64,000 nt of DNA from Flavobacterium sp. KACC 22761. GTDB lineage: Bacteria > Bacteroidota > Bacteroidia > Flavobacteriales > Flavobacteriaceae. The translations under genes and the position numbers were made by a program. Shown here in pieces: positions 16,087-24,650 of the stretch. The stretch's first letter is position 1. Every line of letters begins with the position of its first letter. The stretch is from positions 3,348,001 through 3,412,000 of the forward strand of contig NZ_CP139148.1 in assembly GCF_034058155.1 (NCBI RefSeq), written 5' to 3'. The notes under the pieces were generated by a model. The model had not been told where the DNA came from. It worked only from the letters and a program-made list of their open reading frames with translations, and made no database searches.

Positions 16087-16171
16087 AACACGAATTTCAC
16101 AGATTGTCACTAATTCTTTGCGTTTAAATTATTACACAAACCAATTGGTGTAAATTCGTGAAATTTGTGTT
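16087..16171. repeat. Inverted repeat AACACGAATTTCAC / GTGAAATTTGTGTT in the thrB-thrC gap
   Basis: The left arm aacacgaatttcac (16087-16100) and right arm gtgaaatttgtgtt (16158-16171) pair at 13 of 14 positions. The right arm runs into the thrB stop codon. The 97-base gap between thrB and thrC consists of this element, with the loop holding a second, imperfect pairing. It may set relative message stability; that is inference. Confidence 0.6.
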
Positions 16172-17093
16172 ATATAATTCTTACGCCATCAGGATTGATT
16201 TTCGAAACGTGAATTTCATACGGTAAATTCATTTTTTCGTAAACGTCGCTCATGGCTTTTGCGATTTTTTCGGCGGTATCTTTTCCTCTGCTTAAAGCGA
16301 AAATCGACGGGCCTGAACCTGAAATTCCTGAACCTAAAGCGCCGTTTTCATAAGCCGTTTGTTTGATTTGATCAAATCCTGGAATTAAAACGCTTCGAAC
16401 TGGTTCAACAATTTCATCATGAAGTGATCTTCCGATCAAATCATAATCTTTGGTGTAAAGACCAGCAACCAATCCGCCTACGTTACCCCATTGCGTTATA
16501 GCGCTTTTTAGCGAAACATTTTGTTTTAAAACCGAACGAGCGTCAGAAGTTTTTAACTCAATCTGCGGATGAACAACCGTTGCGTACAATTCCTCAGGAC
16601 TGTCAATTCTAATGATATCCAAAGGCGAATAGCTTCTTACCAAAGTAAAAGCGCCTAAAAGAGCAGGAGCAACGTTGTCGGCATGTGCGTTTCCGCTGGC
16701 TAATTTCTCGCCTTGCATTGCAAACTGAACCAAATCTTTACGGGAATAAGGTCTTCCCAATAATTCATTTATTCCGAAAACCGCTCCGGCAGAACTTGCA
16801 GCACTGCTTCCGATGCCGCTTCCGGCTTTGATATTTTTATAAATTTCGATTTCGAATCCAAAATCCAATTCGTCTAAAGTTTCCAGCATGGCCAAAGCGG
16901 CAACTCCAGAAACGTTTTTCTCGGTTTCCAAAGGCAAATCGGCACCCACAATTTTAGTGATTCGAACTCCTTTTTGATCGACTTTTCGAACAATCATTTC
17001 ATCGCCCGCATTGTCTAAGCAAAGTCCCAATACGTCAAATCCGCACGAGAGGTTGGCGATTGTAGCGGGACAGAATAATTTTATTTCTTTCAT
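16170..17093 (-). CDS. thrB: Homoserine kinase
   Basis: 307 residues from the ATG at 17093; a longer frame (to 17183) translates repeat sequence and is rejected because the family starts at KEIKLFCPATIANLSCGFDVLGL. GHMP kinase that phosphorylates homoserine with ATP. Motifs: the ATP-loop KAGSGIGSSAASSAGAVFGINELLG, and the third GHMP motif GALGSGISGSGPSIFALS near the C-terminus. Second gene of the thr operon, separated from thrA by a 161-base repeat-filled gap. Confidence 0.95.
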   Translation of the reverse strand: MKEIKLFCPATIANLSCGFDVLGLCLDNAGDEMIVRKVDQKGVRITKIVGADLPLETEKNVSGVAALAMLETLDELDFGFEIEIYKNIKAGSGIGSSAASSAGAVFGINELLGRPYSRKDLVQFAMQGEKLASGNAHADNVAPALLGAFTLVRSYSPLDIIRIDSPEELYATVVHPQIELKTSDARSVLKQNVSLKSAITQWGNVGGLVAGLYTKDYDLIGRSLHDEIVEPVRSVLIPGFDQIKQTAYENGALGSGISGSGPSIFALSRGKDTAEKIAKAMSDVYEKMNLPYEIHVSKINPDGVRII

Positions 17094-17160
17094 TTTTGGT
17101 TGGTTTTGCCACGAAGGCACAAAGTCACAAAGTTTTATTTTTTTAAGGCTTTGGTTTTTT

Positions 17161-17255
17161 GCCACGAAGGCGCTAAGACGCAAAGATTTTTTTATTTTTT
17201 GCGCTAAGTCTCAAAGGAAAAACTTAAAAACTTAGCGTCTTAGTGCCTTAGCGGC
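17161..17255. repeat. Imperfect 25-bp inverted repeat between thrA and thrB
   Basis: The arms 17161-17185 and 17231-17255 pair at 21 of 25 positions. The words are gccacgaaggcgctaag and its complement, with further gccacgaaggcacaaag text at 17108. The right arm reaches the thrA stop. The sequence belongs to the degenerate repeat vocabulary found in most gaps of this window, here inside an operon. Confidence 0.6.
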
Positions 17256-19702
17256 TATACATTCCCAATGCGTATCACGTCAGCAAAAATTCCTGATGCG
17301 GTTACAGCTGCTCCAGCGCCGGCTCCTTTGATCAATAAAGGCTGATCTACGTAACGATCGGTGTAGAAAAGCACGATATTGTCTTTCCCTTCTAAATTAT
17401 AGAAAGGATGATCTTTTGGAATGAATTGCAGACCAACGCTTGCTTTTCCGTTTTCGAATTGCGCTACGTATTTCAGTCTTGAATCTTTTGCTAAAGCTTC
17501 TTTATAAATGTTCTCGAAATGAGAAGCATGTTTGATTAACGACGCAAAGAAATCTTCGTTATTTGTTGTTGCTAAACATTCTGCTGGCAAAAACGATTCG
17601 TTTGCAATGGCGTCAATATCCATTTCGTAACCGCTTTCGCGAATTAGAATTAGGATTTTACGAGCCACATCGATTCCGCTTAAGTCGATTTTCGGATCTG
17701 GTTCTGTGAAACCTTGAACTCCAGCTTCTTTCACCACATCGTGGAAAGAATTATTCTCATCAAAATTGTTGAAAATAAAGTTCAAACTTCCTGATAAAAC
17801 CGCTTGAATTTTATGCACTTTATCGCCAGATGCAATTAAGTTTTTTACCGTATCAATAATTGGCAATCCCGCACCAACATTCGTTTCAAACAAGAAAGGA
17901 GCGTTGTATTGACGAGATAAGCTTTTTAGTTTTTTATAGTTGTCGTAAGCAGATGAACAAGCAATTTTGTTGCAAGTTACAACCGCAATACTTTCTTTTA
18001 AGAATTTTTCATATAGATCAGAAACGCCTGCATTTGCTGTAATATCCACAAAAATGCTGTTTCTTAAATTCAGTTCTTTGGCACGAGCGATAAATTCTGT
18101 CGGAATTGCTTCTTCACCTTTGTCTAAAGTCGCTTGCCAGTCTTTTAAAGAAATTCCGTCTTCGTCAAACACCATTTTTCTTGAGTTTGATAAAGCAATG
18201 ACACGAACATTGATCTTTAAAACATCTTTTAAGAATTTCTTTTGATTGTGGATTTGCTCGATGAATTTTTCACCCACATTTCCAACTCCCATTACAAATA
18301 AATTAAGCTGTTTTGTGTTTTCTTCGAAGAAATTCTCGTGCAAAGTATTCAAGGCTTTTTTAACGTCTCTTTCATTAATTACAGTCGAAATATTTCTTTC
18401 AGAAGCACCTTGTGCAATCGCGCGAATGTTTACGTTGTTTTTTCCTAAAGTACTGAACATTCTTCCGCTCAAACCTTGGTGGTTTTTCATGTTTTCACCT
18501 ACCAAAGCAATGATGCAAAGGTCTTTTTCTACATAACAAGGGTCGATTTTGTTTTGCGAAATTTCGATTTCGAATGCACGGTTGATCGCAGCTTCAGCAT
18601 TATCAGCATCCGAATTTAAAATTCCGATGCAAATTGAGTGCTCAGAAGAAGCCTGAGTGATAAAAATTACGTTGATTTTTTCCTGAGACAATACTTCAAA
18701 CAAACGTCTAGAAGAACCTGCAACTCCAATCATTCCTGGACCTTCAAGAGTTAAAAGCGAAATATTATCGATATGGCTGATTCCTTTTACAACTGTATCT
18801 TTTGATAAAACAACGTCAGAAATTAAAGTTCCTTCCGCTTCTGGCTCAAAAGTATTTTTGATTAAAATCGGAATGTTTTTTCTTAAAACTGGTTGAATTG
18901 TTGGCGGATATAACACTTTTGCTCCAAAGTGCGACAATTCCATCGCTTCTTGATAAGAGATATTTGCAATTGGCTGTGCTTGTTTTACAATTTTCGGGTT
19001 TGCAGTAAACATTCCGTTCACATCAGTCCAGATTTCAAGTTGTTCAGCATCAATTGCTCCAGCGATAATCGCTGCAGTATAATCAGATCCGCCACGTCCT
19101 AAAGTCGAAGTGATTCCGTCTAAAGTTTGTGCAATAAATCCAGGCAGAATATTGATTTTTGCTTCATTCTGAGCAAAATATTCCTGAATTAATTTATTAG
19201 AAATTTCAAAGTTTACAACCGCTTTTCCGAAATCAGCATTTGTTTTGATCAATTCTCGGCTGTCTTTGTAAATGGCGTCGTTATTGATTTGCTGATACGC
19301 TTGTGCGATAATGAAAGAAGATAATAGTTCTCCAAAACTTAAAATGGTATCGGCAGTTCTTGGAGATAATTCTCCTAAAAGGAAACAGCCGTCTAATAAA
19401 GTTTCTAAGTGATTAATGATTCTTTTTACATGGCTCAACAAACTGCTTTGTTCGCTTACCGGAATCAATTCTTTTAGAGTGTCAAGGTGTTTTTTCTCGA
19501 TTTCGGCAACAACTTCCCTGAAGCTTTCGTCATTTGCCGCTGCTTTTGCCGCTGCCAATTGCAGTAAATCGGTTACCTTGCTTAATGCAGATACTACAAC
19601 AACTAATTGATCTTTTTCGGCTTTTTGTTTAACGATTTCAAGAACGAGTTTTATATTTTGAGCATTGGCTACCGAAGTTCCGCCAAATTTTAATACTTTC
19701 AT
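17255..19702 (-). CDS. thrA: Bifunctional aspartate kinase / homoserine dehydrogenase
   Basis: 815 residues from the ATG at 19702; a frame extending to 19843 adds an unrelated 47-residue tail and is rejected because the kinase starts MKVLKFGGTSVANAQN. Domains: aspartokinase (1-~285; KFGGTSV, GRGGSDYTAAIIAGA), ACT regulatory repeats (~310-455), and homoserine dehydrogenase (~465-815; NAD(P) loop VMGVGNVGEKFIEQI, FVDITANAGV, LSGSLNFIFNNF). It performs the first and third steps from aspartate to threonine. The fusion and length match E. coli ThrA. ACT domains imply feedback control by threonine, and the leader peptide upstream adds transcriptional control. Confidence 0.97.
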   Translation of the reverse strand: MKVLKFGGTSVANAQNIKLVLEIVKQKAEKDQLVVVVSALSKVTDLLQLAAAKAAANDESFREVVAEIEKKHLDTLKELIPVSEQSSLLSHVKRIINHLETLLDGCFLLGELSPRTADTILSFGELLSSFIIAQAYQQINNDAIYKDSRELIKTNADFGKAVVNFEISNKLIQEYFAQNEAKINILPGFIAQTLDGITSTLGRGGSDYTAAIIAGAIDAEQLEIWTDVNGMFTANPKIVKQAQPIANISYQEAMELSHFGAKVLYPPTIQPVLRKNIPILIKNTFEPEAEGTLISDVVLSKDTVVKGISHIDNISLLTLEGPGMIGVAGSSRRLFEVLSQEKINVIFITQASSEHSICIGILNSDADNAEAAINRAFEIEISQNKIDPCYVEKDLCIIALVGENMKNHQGLSGRMFSTLGKNNVNIRAIAQGASERNISTVINERDVKKALNTLHENFFEENTKQLNLFVMGVGNVGEKFIEQIHNQKKFLKDVLKINVRVIALSNSRKMVFDEDGISLKDWQATLDKGEEAIPTEFIARAKELNLRNSIFVDITANAGVSDLYEKFLKESIAVVTCNKIACSSAYDNYKKLKSLSRQYNAPFLFETNVGAGLPIIDTVKNLIASGDKVHKIQAVLSGSLNFIFNNFDENNSFHDVVKEAGVQGFTEPDPKIDLSGIDVARKILILIRESGYEMDIDAIANESFLPAECLATTNNEDFFASLIKHASHFENIYKEALAKDSRLKYVAQFENGKASVGLQFIPKDHPFYNLEGKDNIVLFYTDRYVDQPLLIKGAGAGAAVTASGIFADVIRIGNV

Positions 19703-19889
19703 TTTTATGATATTTTTTAATAAGGTGCACAAATTTTGAGTAAAAGGTTCAATGGTTATTAACTGTGAACTGAGACTGAAATCTGCAACTATTTTTTTTC
19801 TTTGTAAATATTTTTTATGTATCCAATAACTCTCTTCTTTCAAGAAAAAAGTATAGGTAACCTAGGATTATATGTGAAAATGTATACCC
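19703..19889 (-). promoter_or_regulatory. thr attenuator region between leader peptide and thrA
   Basis: On the minus strand the leader stop lies in a hairpin TACCCC-TTA-GGGGTA. A TAGGGGTATA / TATAATCCTA pairing follows, then a TAGG-TTA-CCTA stem before a run of six T (complement of 19845-19850). These overlap, so they could be mutually exclusive, as expected for attenuation. The pairing was judged by eye, and the exact terminator and antiterminator are not assigned. The rest of the gap up to the thrA ATG shows nothing more. Confidence 0.5.
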
Positions 19890-19991
19890 CTAAGGGGTAG
19901 TAGTTGTTGTAGTAGAAATAATCGTAACAGCAATCGCAGTTCTAGTTTGAACTGTCATAGTAGATTGATATTTTGTGCTGTTATTTTTCAT
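19890..19991 (-). CDS. thrL: Threonine operon leader peptide
   Basis: A 33-codon frame (ATG at 19991, TAG at 19890-19892) upstream of thrA. It runs MKNNSTKYQSTMTVQTRTAI and ends AVTIISTTTTTTP. Twelve of 33 residues are Thr, six in a row at the end, plus three Ile. This is the signature of a threonine/isoleucine-sensing attenuator like E. coli ThrL. A second in-frame ATG at 19958 gives a 22-residue version closer to the E. coli length. A TACTTTTG box at 20003-20010 would leave only about 8 untranslated bases before the first ATG but about 40 before the second. Which start is used is open. Confidence 0.85.
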   Translation of the reverse strand: MKNNSTKYQSTMTVQTRTAIAVTIISTTTTTTP

Positions 19992-20002
19992 TTTTGATTT
20001 TT

Positions 20003-20010
20003 CAAAAGTA
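20003..20010 (-). promoter_or_regulatory. Putative -7 box of the thr operon
   Basis: The minus-strand sequence TACTTTTG matches TAnnTTTG exactly and lies 12 bases upstream of the first thrL ATG. No clear TTG -33 element is visible at the usual distance. The remaining gap 20011-20344 shows only this and the hutH promoter candidate; no gene is seen. Confidence 0.45.
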
Positions 20011-20308
20011 CAGCTTTTAAGTAGGATTAAAAACTCTGAAAGGCTTTTTGCGAATATTTTAATAATTCAAATCTCAAAAAATCAATATTGAGTATTTGTT
20101 AAAATTCGTTAGGCTAAATTGAAGTTTTGATATATTTAGTATTGGTTTTTTTACTGATAAAAGATGCATAATGAATTGATTTTTAACTAAAGCTTTGCAA
20201 AAAATCGTTGATTTTGGCAAAATTTCAGATTGCTGAATAAATAAAACTGGAGAATTGCTTTGATGCAAATTTTAATTATTGTGATAAATTGTTGCTTTTT
20301 AATATTGA

Positions 20309-20336
20309 TTTGTTGAATTTTGACGTCTTAAATTTA
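20309..20336 (+). promoter_or_regulatory. Putative hutH promoter
   Basis: TTTG at 20309-20312, a 16-base spacer, and TAAATTTA at 20329-20336 (TAnnTTTG with one mismatch), ending 8 bases before the hutH ATG. The spacer is one base short of the usual 17-23. Confidence 0.35.
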
Positions 20337-20344
20337 AAATAATC

Positions 20345-21859
20345 ATGAGAGAGATTCATTATATAAGTACTGAAACCATAACTTTAGAAACATTGCAAGA
20401 AATTTTGAGCAATAATAAAATGCTTGAATTATCTGAAGAAGCAAAAGTAAATGTTCAGAAATGCCGTGATTATTTAGACAAAAAAATGGCAACGCATACT
20501 GCGCCAATCTACGGAATCAATACAGGTTTTGGCTCATTATATAGTGTAAAAATCTCTAACGAAAATTTATCTAAGCTTCAGGAGAATTTAGTGAAATCGC
20601 ACGCTTGTGGCACGGGCGAAGAAGTTCCTTCCGAAATCGTAAAAATGATGTTGCTGCTTAAAATTCAATCTTTGAGTTATGGTCATTCGGGCGTTCAGTT
20701 GAAAACACTGGAGCGTTTAGTTGATTTCTACAATAATGATATTCTTCCTATTATATATACGCAAGGTTCACTTGGAGCTTCTGGTGATTTGGCTCCTTTG
20801 GCTCATTTGTCTTTGCCTTTAATTGGCGAAGGAGAAGTGCTCTTTGAAGGAAAAAAAGTAGCTTCTGCTGAAGTTTTAAAACGTTTTGATTGGGAACCGA
20901 TCGTTTTGCAATCAAAAGAAGGTTTGGCTTTGTTGAACGGAACGCAATTCATGAGTGCTTATGGAGCTCATATTCTAATAAAAGCTTATAAATATTCGTA
21001 TTTGGCTGATTTGATCGGAACGATTTCTTTGGAAGGTTTTGATGGGCGAATCGAACCTTTCAACGAATTGATACATTATATACGTCCGCACAAAGGCCAA
21101 ATTGTAACGGCACAAAGAATTGCTGAATTTTTAGACGGAAGCGAAATTATCGCTCAAGAAAAGAAACACGTTCAAGATCCGTATTCGTTCCGTTGCATGC
21201 CACAAGTTCACGGCGCCTCAAAAGATGCGATTGATTATGTTCGAAAAGTATTTAAGACAGAAATTAATTCTGTTACAGATAATCCAAACATATTTGTTGA
21301 AGCGGATCAGATTATTTCAGGAGGAAATTTCCATGGACAGCCTTTAGCTTTGGCTTTGGATTTTATGGCAATTGCTTTAGCCGAATTAGGAAGTATATCT
21401 GAAAGAAGAACGTATCAGTTGATTTCTGGTTTGAGAAATCTTCCAGCATTTTTGGTTGATAATCCGGGATTGAATTCAGGATTTATGATTCCGCAATATA
21501 CTGCGGCAAGTATTGCAAGCCAAAACAAACAATTGGCAACTCCGTCAAGTATTGATAGTATTGTTTCAAGTAATGGACAAGAAGATCACGTAAGTATGGG
21601 AGCAAATGGTGCTACAAAAGCGTTGAGAGTTTTAGATAATTTAGAGCGTATTTTGGCAATTGAATTGCTGAATGCATCACAGGCAATTGCCTACAGAGAG
21701 CCTTTGAAATCAAGTGATTTCATCGAAATGTTCTTGAGCAGTTATCGTGAAGTTGTGCCTTTGGTAAAAGAAGACAGGATCTTGCATTATGACATTGAGA
21801 ATACCGTTGCGTTTCTAAATAGTTTCCAAATTGAAAACGATTTGTTAACAATGGCTTAA
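20345..21859 (+). CDS. hutH: Histidine ammonia-lyase
   Basis: 504 residues; deaminates histidine to urocanate using a self-formed MIO cofactor. The Ala-Ser-Gly triad that cyclises is in GSLGASGDLAPLAHLSLPLIGEGE. The substrate-selectivity region reads LVKSHACGTGEE, with the Ser-His pair typical of histidine rather than tyrosine/phenylalanine lyases. QDPYSFRCMPQVHGA and SVTDNPNIF are conserved. No hutU, hutI or hutG lies nearby, so either the pathway is split or urocanate is the product of interest. The next gene (DUF47) lies 48 bases downstream with its own promoter-like box. Confidence 0.93.
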   Translation: MREIHYISTETITLETLQEILSNNKMLELSEEAKVNVQKCRDYLDKKMATHTAPIYGINTGFGSLYSVKISNENLSKLQENLVKSHACGTGEEVPSEIVKMMLLLKIQSLSYGHSGVQLKTLERLVDFYNNDILPIIYTQGSLGASGDLAPLAHLSLPLIGEGEVLFEGKKVASAEVLKRFDWEPIVLQSKEGLALLNGTQFMSAYGAHILIKAYKYSYLADLIGTISLEGFDGRIEPFNELIHYIRPHKGQIVTAQRIAEFLDGSEIIAQEKKHVQDPYSFRCMPQVHGASKDAIDYVRKVFKTEINSVTDNPNIFVEADQIISGGNFHGQPLALALDFMAIALAELGSISERRTYQLISGLRNLPAFLVDNPGLNSGFMIPQYTAASIASQNKQLATPSSIDSIVSSNGQEDHVSMGANGATKALRVLDNLERILAIELLNASQAIAYREPLKSSDFIEMFLSSYREVVPLVKEDRILHYDIENTVAFLNSFQIENDLLTMA

Positions 21860-21880
21860 CACTGCAAAATATTAATGAAG

Positions 21881-21888
21881 TAATTTTG
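21881..21888 (+). promoter_or_regulatory. Putative -7 box for the DUF47-Pit operon
   Basis: TAATTTTG matches TAnnTTTG and ends 19 bases before the ATG at 21908. No convincing -33 TTG is seen at the expected distance, so confidence is low. Confidence 0.3.
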
Positions 21889-21907
21889 CACTATCAAAAA
21901 TATAAAA

Positions 21908-22552
21908 ATGTCAATAAACAGTATTTTCCAATTTTTAGTGCCGAAAGACAAGAAATTCTTTCCACTTTTTGAAGAGGCTTCAAGCAATTTAATTGAATTA
22001 GCTTCTAACTTACACGAAGCTGTAAACCTTCCATTAAAAGAAAGAGAAATCCTTTTTCAAAAGATTGACGAATTAGAACAAAAAGGGGAGGACATTACAC
22101 GTCAAACCAATTTGGAATTGAGCAGAAACTTCATTACTCCATTTGACAGAGAGGATATTCACACATTAATTACTTCTATTGATAACGTTGCTGATTACCT
22201 TCACGGTGCTGCAAGTCGTATGAGATTGTATCAAGTTGATAAGATCACAAAATCAATCAGAAAAATGACAGAAATCAACCTTGAAGCCTGTCAAAACATC
22301 GACAGTGCTGTAAAAGAGTTGAGAAATTTACAGAACTTTAAAATCATTAAAGATGCTTGTGCCAGAATCAACAAACTGGAAAACAAATCGGATAATGTTT
22401 ACAACAAAGCAGTTTTTGAAATCTTTGAAAACGAAACAGACGCTAAAAATATCATTAAATACAAAGAGGTATTATCTGTTTTAGAATCAGCAACAGATAA
22501 ATGTAAGAGTGTTGCGAACATACTAGAATCTATTTCTGTAAAACATTCTTAA
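21908..22552 (+). CDS. DUF47 / PhoU-like phosphate transport accessory protein
   Basis: 214 residues, all helical, of the DUF47 family related to PhoU. Typical segments: FPLFEEASSNLIELASNLHEAV, EQKGEDITRQTNLELSRNFITPFDREDIHTLITSIDNVADYLHGAASRMRLY, and a C-terminal CKSVANILESISVKHS. The DREDI...D metal-binding region is present. It is encoded 25 bases upstream of a Pit transporter, the usual arrangement, and presumably regulates or assists low-affinity phosphate uptake. Confidence 0.9.
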   Translation: MSINSIFQFLVPKDKKFFPLFEEASSNLIELASNLHEAVNLPLKEREILFQKIDELEQKGEDITRQTNLELSRNFITPFDREDIHTLITSIDNVADYLHGAASRMRLYQVDKITKSIRKMTEINLEACQNIDSAVKELRNLQNFKIIKDACARINKLENKSDNVYNKAVFEIFENETDAKNIIKYKEVLSVLESATDKCKSVANILESISVKHS

Positions 22553-22577
22553 TTTTTCAATCTGAAGTTATAATTTT

Positions 22578-23909
22578 ATGACGATACTTATATTAATTAT
22601 AGTATTAGCTTTAATTTTTGATTACATCAATGGTTTTCATGATGCGGCAAATGCTATTGCGACAGTTGTTGCAACGAAGGTTCTGACGCCTTTTCAGGCC
22701 GTTCTTTGGGCAGCGTTTTTCAACTTTTTAGCCTATTGGGTTTTCGGGTTTGGTGTTGCAGATACAGTTGCAAAAACGGCACACACCATGGAAATCAACC
22801 TAGTGGTGATTTTAGCCGGAGTTATTGCGGCAATTTGTTGGAACTTATTGACTTGGTGGTTAGGAATTCCTTCAAGTTCTTCACATACACTTATCGGAGG
22901 TTTTGCAGGAGCGGCGGTTGCGCATGCGATTGCAGTTCACGGATTTTCAGGATATATTGGAGAAGATGGTGCTACACATTATTGGTACCAAATTGTTAGC
23001 TGGTATAAAGCCGGAAAAGATGGTGGAATGCCTTCGGGAGTTCTTATCATTATTGCTTTCATTGTTTTGGCACCATTATTAGGAGCGTTAGCATCTTATT
23101 TGATTTCGATTTGGTTGTTAAATGCTTCTCGTAAAAGTATTTGGCCAAAAATATTTACAGTAGGCTTGATGATTGCAACAATTTGGTTTGTTTACAGCCA
23201 AATGGTTCCTTATGAGAAAATCGAAAAACCAAGATTTGATTCTCACTTCTGGAGCGTAGCTTTTGATGCGCACAATATTAAATGGTTCTTAGTTGCCTTT
23301 ATTATATTAACAGTAAGTGGATTTTGTTTGATTTTCAGTAGTTTGAATCTGCATCAAGCTGATGCTGCTTTGAAAAAGATGCAATTAATATCTTCTGCTG
23401 CATTTAGTTTAGGACACGGAGGAAATGACTCTCAAAAAGTAATGGGTATTATTGCTGCGGCAGTAGCAGTTTACATCAATACAAATCCTGGTGTTCATAT
23501 GGATTCTTGGTTAGACGTTGTCTTGCCAAATGATGATTTAGGAGTTAAAGGTGTTATGCCAGGCTGGATTCCATTAGCTTGTTATTCTGCAATTGCTGCA
23601 GGAACTTTAAGTGGAGGATGGAAGATTGTAAAAACAATGGGTTCAAAAATCACAAAAGTAAGCTCATTTGAAGGTGTTGCAGCTGAAACTGCCGGTGCTT
23701 TGACGCTCTACTTTACAGAGCATTTAAAAATTCCAGTAAGTACAACGCATACTATTACAGGTTCTATTATTGGTGTTGGATTAACAAAACGTGTTTCTGC
23801 CGTTAGATGGGGAGTTACAGTGAGCTTAATCTGGGCTTGGATCTTGACTATTCCAATTTCAGCTATTCTTGCAGGTTTGGTTTATTTTGTTTTGAGCGTA
23901 TTTATTTAA
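22578..23909 (+). CDS. Low-affinity inorganic phosphate transporter, Pit family
   Basis: 443 residues with many membrane segments. The two inverted PiT signatures are present: FDYINGFHDAANAIATVVATKVLTPFQA at the N-terminus and FSLGHGGNDSQKVMGIIAAA in the second half. The repeated IPSSSSHTLIGG and IPVSTTHTITGSIIGVG loops are also visible. It moves phosphate (as metal phosphate or with cations) across the inner membrane. It is the second gene of the DUF47-pit unit and is closed by a strong palindromic terminator. Confidence 0.93.
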   Translation: MTILILIIVLALIFDYINGFHDAANAIATVVATKVLTPFQAVLWAAFFNFLAYWVFGFGVADTVAKTAHTMEINLVVILAGVIAAICWNLLTWWLGIPSSSSHTLIGGFAGAAVAHAIAVHGFSGYIGEDGATHYWYQIVSWYKAGKDGGMPSGVLIIIAFIVLAPLLGALASYLISIWLLNASRKSIWPKIFTVGLMIATIWFVYSQMVPYEKIEKPRFDSHFWSVAFDAHNIKWFLVAFIILTVSGFCLIFSSLNLHQADAALKKMQLISSAAFSLGHGGNDSQKVMGIIAAAVAVYINTNPGVHMDSWLDVVLPNDDLGVKGVMPGWIPLACYSAIAAGTLSGGWKIVKTMGSKITKVSSFEGVAAETAGALTLYFTEHLKIPVSTTHTITGSIIGVGLTKRVSAVRWGVTVSLIWAWILTIPISAILAGLVYFVLSVFI

Positions 23910-23963
23910 GATGTTAGAAGAATTTGTAAAACATGAAATAAAAATCATGTTTTATTGCTATAC

Positions 23964-23996
23964 AAAAGCCGATTTCAAATTTGAAATCGGCTTTTT
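23964..23996 (+). terminator. Terminator after the Pit gene
   Basis: A perfect palindrome aaaagccgatttcaaa / tttgaaatcggctttt (16-base arms) ends in a T run. It lies 55 bases after the Pit stop. Confidence 0.85.
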
Positions 23997-24124
23997 CTTT
24001 GGCAAAGACTTTTAAAATAAACCTTCAAATGGTATTTAAATGGCTTATAGAGTAAAATAGTTTACTTAGATAAAGGCATCTTCGCGGCTTGAAATAATAG
24101 GTTTTTATAAAAGATTATTTGCTG

Positions 24125-24640
24125 ATGTCAAGAAATAGTATAGTCCTTAAGTTGTTTTTATTGGTTGTTGCGGTTTTTGTGTTTTCGTGTAAAAAGCCAG
24201 ATGATATGCGAAAGGTGTATTTGGAAGGAGATCAAAAGAAAGTGACTGAAAGACCCAATGAAGAATCGGATTCAATTTCTTATTTTCTGAAAAATTGGAT
24301 AAACAGAACCTTGAAAGGTATTGATACAGATAAATTGAAGTATTATACAAGAGAAAAAAATGACACTTTGCTTGTAATTGTAAAAGTGGGTGATATGTTG
24401 ACGATTGATAGATCCTCGCGGAAAATGCTTTTGTATTCAGTAGAAGATGGGTTAAGAATGTGTGAGCATACTTGCAACAAAGCAATTTATATTGATGTAG
24501 AGGGCAATTTTAATACGTTATTGGTGAAGAGCCCTCTGAGATATGATTTGGATGGAAAATTTGCCAATGAAGATTTGCTGTTGCCGTTTTATGGAAAATC
24601 GCATATTTCTGTAAAAGAAACAACCAATAAAAATTTTTAA
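24125..24640 (+). CDS. Hypothetical lipoprotein
   Basis: 171 residues from the ATG at 24125; an upstream TTG (24119) is less likely. A lipoprotein signal peptide is present: LKLFLLVVAVFVFSCKK, with Cys as the lipidated residue. The mature part is small and polar, without a recognised domain (SYFLKNWINRTLKGIDTDKLKYYT, LTIDRSSRKMLLYSVEDGLRMCEHTCN). Two Cys near the middle (MCEHTC) could form a disulfide. It is convergent with the DUF421 gene, with 10 bases between the stops. Confidence 0.65.
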   Translation: MSRNSIVLKLFLLVVAVFVFSCKKPDDMRKVYLEGDQKKVTERPNEESDSISYFLKNWINRTLKGIDTDKLKYYTREKNDTLLVIVKVGDMLTIDRSSRKMLLYSVEDGLRMCEHTCNKAIYIDVEGNFNTLLVKSPLRYDLDGKFANEDLLLPFYGKSHISVKETTNKNF

Positions 24641-24650
24641 ATTACGATTG

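Noticed and set aside
17011..17235. 74-codon plus-strand frame across thrB start and repeat
   Set aside because: Antisense to thrB and repeat text; no independent support.
19992..20344. tRNA or riboswitch upstream of hutH/thrL
   Set aside because: No cloverleaf or known conserved riboswitch core was recognised; only promoter-like boxes are visible.
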